A stretch of 8,338 nt of DNA, taken from positions 1 to 8,338 of the forward strand of contig USAI01000093.1 of the NCBI GenBank assembly GCA_900552675.1, read 5' to 3'. Within the stretch, counting starts at the first letter, position 1, and each line of letters starts with the position of its first letter. Source of the DNA: an uncultured Prevotella sp. Lineage in GTDB: Bacteria > Bacteroidota > Bacteroidia > Bacteroidales > Bacteroidaceae. Under the pieces are notes generated by a model, which worked only from the letters and a program-made list of their open reading frames with translations, did no database searches and was not told the origin of the DNA. A program made the position numbers and the translations under genes. This document shows, in pieces, positions 5,724-8,338 of the stretch.

Positions 5724-5742
5724 TTAACAAATATTTTGTTAA
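5724..5742. promoter_or_regulatory. Perfect 19-bp palindrome (possible regulator site)
   Basis: The sequence is TTAACAAA-TAT-TTTGTTAA, a perfect 8-bp inverted repeat with a 3-nt centre. It sits 50 bp upstream of the plus-strand -33 element at 5792. That position and the dyad shape suit a dimeric activator or repressor. No regulator family is assigned. Confidence 0.45.
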
Positions 5743-5762
5743 GCAACGTAAAATATTGAAGA

Positions 5763-5806
5763 TGTATAAATATACAAAACCCCTGCTATTTTTGCATAAA
5801 TATACA
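5763..5806 (+). promoter_or_regulatory. Paired TGYATAAATATACA boxes, 30 bp apart
   Basis: TGTATAAATATACA (5763-5776) and TGCATAAATATACA (5793-5806) are the same 14-mer with one change. They are 30 bp start to start, close to three helical turns, so two dimers would bind the same face. The second copy overlaps the spacer and -33 element of the promoter at 5792-5820, which is the geometry of repression. A third copy lies at 5520. The regulator is unknown; an ArgR-like factor is one possibility from the motif shape only. Confidence 0.45.
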
Positions 5807-5820
5807 TTTATCTATCTTTG
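5792..5820 (+). promoter_or_regulatory. Orphan plus-strand promoter
   Basis: TTG at 5792-5794, an 18-nt spacer and TATCTTTG at 5813-5820 match the Bacteroidetes consensus, with the spacer slightly short. Transcription would start near 5826. No gene of credible size follows on the plus strand before the hairpin at 5932-5972: the first ATG (5825) opens a 4-codon frame. A second overlapping -7-like box (TATTTTTG, 5787-5794) has no -33 partner. Confidence 0.5.
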
Positions 5821-5824
5821 CGCC

Positions 5825-5975
5825 ATGCACGTTTTTTAGAAACAGATGTTCGCAAGCTATTAGAATATCATATACTATATATACTTAGATAAGGATTATC
5901 ACTCCAAATTCTGGATGAACCTAAAAACAAAAAGGCCGACTGCACGAGGAATATCCCCATACAGTCGGCCTTATG
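5825..5975 (+). ncRNA. Possible short transcript or remnant leader after the orphan promoter
   Basis: About 150 nt between the plus-strand promoter and the hairpin at 5932-5972, without a gene. It contains a small GATAA-GGA-TTATC stem (5888-5900) and ends in the strong hairpin, but on the plus strand that hairpin lacks a T-run. It could be a small RNA, the leader of a lost gene, or a read-through antisense to the end of the secreted-protein gene. No RNA family is recognised. Confidence 0.22.
5932..5972 (-). terminator. Intrinsic terminator of the secreted T9SS protein gene
   Basis: An 11-bp perfect stem, AAGGCCGACTG (5932-5942) with CAGTCGGCCTT (5962-5972), encloses a 19-nt loop. On the minus strand it is followed by TTTTTGTTTTTAGG. 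It begins about 20 nt after the stop codon at 5994. On the plus strand no T-run follows, so it mainly ends minus-strand transcription. Confidence 0.9.
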
Positions 5976-5993
5976 AACGTTGTTTATAAAATT

Positions 5994-8267
5994 TTATCTC
6001 TTCAGTTTCAATGTCTGCACAGCGCCATCAGTAGTAGTAACGCTCACGATGTAGAGGCCATGGTTCAGAGCCGAAAGGCCAATCTGCACGTTAGCCGTTC
6101 CGTTACCCAAGCCCTGCATTACCTGCTGACCCTGAGCGTTAAACACCATCCACTGCTTAATCGTTTTACCGCCTGACACCTCGGCCACGTCATTATTGAA
6201 GGTAAGCTTAGCAGCCGCTGTACCCTTCACACTGCTTATGCCATCAGTTACAGGCGTAATGCTCAGGTTATCAATGCAAAGCGAGATGTAAGAGCCCTCC
6301 TTAGTAAAACCGTAGAGGCCGATATGATAGATGCCCGAGGTGGTAATGGTGAAGTTTTTGTTGCACACCTGTTTCCATCCACCTTGCACCGTCTTATCGC
6401 CAAACACAATCTCGTTTTCGTGGCGGTCGAGCTCGGTAGTAAAGGTGGTGAGGTCGTTGCCATCGGTGCCCAGCATCACAGCCCAACTCCACTTATCCTT
6501 TTCCGAACCCTTACCATAATAAGAGAGGTTATATTCGCCCTTCTCCATCTTTATGGGCGGAGAGATTAACCAGTCGTTCAGCACTTCGCTGCCCGAAGCC
6601 TTATACAAGCGAGCATAGTAGCCATCAAAGTTTTTATCTACATAGCTTGATATCGACCAGCCAGCACCATATTTATGCGGAGCATTGGCTGCTGTCCAAA
6701 ACAGACCATCGCCGTCGCCCTTCTTCTCAAACTTAGCAGTAAAGGGCGGCACCTTAGTTTCTGTTATCGACACATTCTCGGTCTTGGCACCCAAGCCTAT
6801 CACGCCACCGCTAACAGCCTCTACCACATAGCAGTAGATACCCTCGGCCGTAACCACCTCGCTAAAAGTAAGCTCCTTCTGGTTTTCAGACAACAGCTCA
6901 TACTTCTGAGTGAGCAGATTTACGCGATACACATTATATACAATGTTGTCGAAGTCGGCATACTCGTTGTTCACCGTCAGCGTAGGCTTCGTCCACGACA
7001 GGCTCACCTCGTTGGTAGCATCGTTCTTCACCGCGTGTAGGTCGTTCACGCCCACCAGTTGGTCGTAGCCGGCAAAGAGGCTCACGGTGGCAGGCGTGCC
7101 AGGGGCCGCAGCGTTTACCGCTACCACCTCGTAGGCCGTTTGTCCATTGTCCGAGTGTTCGTCAACAAATGTTGTGGCATCGGGGTCTAACACAGCAATA
7201 GGCTCGGCCGTGCCCAAACGATATACACGCACCTCCGTCAGGTTAGCGTCGGTGCCATCATAGTTTTTGGTGGGCAGCGTCCAGGTCAGCGTTACCTGAT
7301 TGTGCTTCACCTCATCGTTCACCGCCTTCAGGTCGGTAGCGGCCAGCGGGAAGGTCTTTACCAGACTGCGTTTCTGGAACAAGCAGGTTAGCTTGTCGTT
7401 GTCGCCCAACGTGCCTATTTTGGTGGGCACACCTGTGGCGGTATCGATAGTGGTGAGCCAACCATAGGGGTGCGCTGTGTGCTGCGTCCAGTAGAGCACA
7501 CCGTCAGCGCCAAAGGCCATCGACTGGAAGAATGGTTCTACAGCCAGTTTGTGCTCCTTACCTATCTCGGTAGCCTTGCCCGAAAACTTATCTAACTTAT
7601 AAAAGTGACGGTAGGCCGACATGGCATACAGGTCGCCATTCTTATCGCAAGCCAGCGTCACCAGGTTGTCGTCTACCACTTTGCCGTAGCCATTAATGCC
7701 TAACAGCTCGCCCGTGCCACCCACGCGGGTCAGTTCGCCCGTCTCGGTGTTTACGATATAAAGACTGGTAATCTGAAGTTCGCGGTCGGTCGTCACCTTA
7801 TCCTCTGCCAACGCATACATTGTATTGGTGGTATAATCGTAGGTCATATCTGACACACGGCGCTCGCCATAGCGGTCGATGGTTTTCAGGGGCGTAAAGG
7901 TCTCGGCATCATACACTATGTAGCGTGTCGACTGGTAGGCCTCATCATAATCAGAAGCATCATACTGATAGCCATAGGTGTAGATTTTTCCGTCGAGATA
8001 CTCGCCAGCGCCCACCTTTTCCATGTCATACATGCCTGTATATTTCTTCAGCAGCGTCACCTTACTGGTGTCGCTGGTGTTGAACGATACCCAGCCAATT
8101 ACCGATGGCGCACTGAAGCCTTCGGCATCTTTCTTCAACTGGTCTACACGATAGGCGTAAAAGGTCTGCCCCTTTTCAGCCTCGGTCTGTGCTTTTACCG
8201 CTGTGGCGGGCCACATAGCCAGCACAGCAAGTGAACATGTCACTAATCTCTTGTAAATTTTCTTCAT
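5994..8267 (-). CDS. Secreted modular protein with type IX secretion sorting domain
   Basis: This 757-residue protein starts with a signal peptide (MKKIYKRL, hydrophobic CSLAVLAMW, cleavage likely after VKA at 26). Residues about 40-300 have repeated beta-strand blocks such as GDLYAMSAY, LYKLDKFSGKATEIG and GVLYWTQHT, suggesting an incomplete beta-propeller. Two fibronectin type III-like domains follow (about 308-400 with VTLTWTLP, and 405-502 with VSLSWTKP). A jelly-roll or cleaved-adhesin-like domain comes next (about 508-672, with NDWLISPPI and GIYHIGLYGF). The C-terminal 75 residues are a type A Por sorting domain ending GLYIVSVTTTDGAVQTLKLK. It should cross the outer membrane by T9SS and be anchored or released; no enzyme active site is seen, so adhesion or glycan binding is an inference. 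I prefer ATG 8267 to the TTG at 8273. Its promoter is not visible in the remaining 71 bp. Confidence 0.88.
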   Translation of the reverse strand: MKKIYKRLVTCSLAVLAMWPATAVKAQTEAEKGQTFYAYRVDQLKKDAEGFSAPSVIGWVSFNTSDTSKVTLLKKYTGMYDMEKVGAGEYLDGKIYTYGYQYDASDYDEAYQSTRYIVYDAETFTPLKTIDRYGERRVSDMTYDYTTNTMYALAEDKVTTDRELQITSLYIVNTETGELTRVGGTGELLGINGYGKVVDDNLVTLACDKNGDLYAMSAYRHFYKLDKFSGKATEIGKEHKLAVEPFFQSMAFGADGVLYWTQHTAHPYGWLTTIDTATGVPTKIGTLGDNDKLTCLFQKRSLVKTFPLAATDLKAVNDEVKHNQVTLTWTLPTKNYDGTDANLTEVRVYRLGTAEPIAVLDPDATTFVDEHSDNGQTAYEVVAVNAAAPGTPATVSLFAGYDQLVGVNDLHAVKNDATNEVSLSWTKPTLTVNNEYADFDNIVYNVYRVNLLTQKYELLSENQKELTFSEVVTAEGIYCYVVEAVSGGVIGLGAKTENVSITETKVPPFTAKFEKKGDGDGLFWTAANAPHKYGAGWSISSYVDKNFDGYYARLYKASGSEVLNDWLISPPIKMEKGEYNLSYYGKGSEKDKWSWAVMLGTDGNDLTTFTTELDRHENEIVFGDKTVQGGWKQVCNKNFTITTSGIYHIGLYGFTKEGSYISLCIDNLSITPVTDGISSVKGTAAAKLTFNNDVAEVSGGKTIKQWMVFNAQGQQVMQGLGNGTANVQIGLSALNHGLYIVSVTTTDGAVQTLKLKR

Positions 8268-8338
8268 AAACAAACAATCATTTATAACAATAGTTCGTTA
8301 AAATTTGAGATAACGGCTAAGCGGCTTTGCGCTGCCAG
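8268..8338. other. Upstream end of the window, leader of the secreted-protein gene
   Basis: These 71 bases contain no TAnnTTTG box at a sensible distance on the minus strand. The promoter of the secreted-protein gene is therefore either further right, outside the window, or of another type. No start of a further gene is visible. Confidence 0.4.

Noticed and set aside
8268..8273. TTG start two codons upstream of the secreted protein's ATG
   Set aside because: The ATG at 8267 begins a standard signal peptide (MKKIYKRL), so the TTG adds nothing.

Overview
The window looks like a chromosomal segment of a Bacteroidales bacterium, most likely Prevotella or a close relative. Three things support this. 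The first 59 bases are the reverse complement of a Bacteroidales-type 16S rRNA 5' end. The promoters follow the Bacteroidetes -33/-7 pattern (TTG, about 20 nt, TAnnTTTG) and the genes lack Shine-Dalgarno sequences. The last gene encodes a secreted protein with a type IX secretion (Por) sorting domain. The genus is inferred from sequence style only.

Layout, left to right. Positions 1-59 are the 16S start on the minus strand, preceded by a leader of roughly 265 nt with a boxA-like site and one clear rRNA promoter (332-362). A short 9-bp tandem repeat lies at 481-543. A minus-strand XRE-type regulator (860-1387) follows, with a good promoter and a small palindrome near its expected transcription start. 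Just past its stop codon, in the same frame, is a 54-codon hydrophobic reading frame with no usable start (695-863). This may be a broken small membrane-protein gene. About 600 bp of AT-rich DNA (1442-2040) holds inverted and direct repeats but no gene. Two hairpins (2065-2099 and 2141-2156) then end holA.

The middle is housekeeping. holA (2160-3191, minus), the delta subunit of the DNA polymerase III clamp loader, diverges from a plus-strand pair: a small HsdR-N-type nuclease-fold protein (3286-3735) and a membrane-anchored TerB/DnaJ co-chaperone of DjlA type (3794-4570). This pair converges on a minus-strand Fic protein (4615-5406) that carries both the catalytic motif and an N-terminal inhibitory motif, so it looks self-regulated rather than toxin-antitoxin encoded.

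Positions 5407-5993 are the most unexplained part. They hold the fic promoter, four or five 22-24-bp hairpin-like tandem repeats (5549-5660), a perfect 8-3-8 palindrome (5724-5742), two near-identical TGYATAAATATACA boxes 30 bp apart, and a good plus-strand promoter (5792-5820). No gene lies downstream before a strong hairpin (5932-5972). That hairpin terminates the last gene, a 757-residue modular secreted protein (5994-8267, minus). I see no complete new defence or mobile system. The best leads are the orphan promoter with operators and the broken or read-through membrane frame behind the XRE gene.
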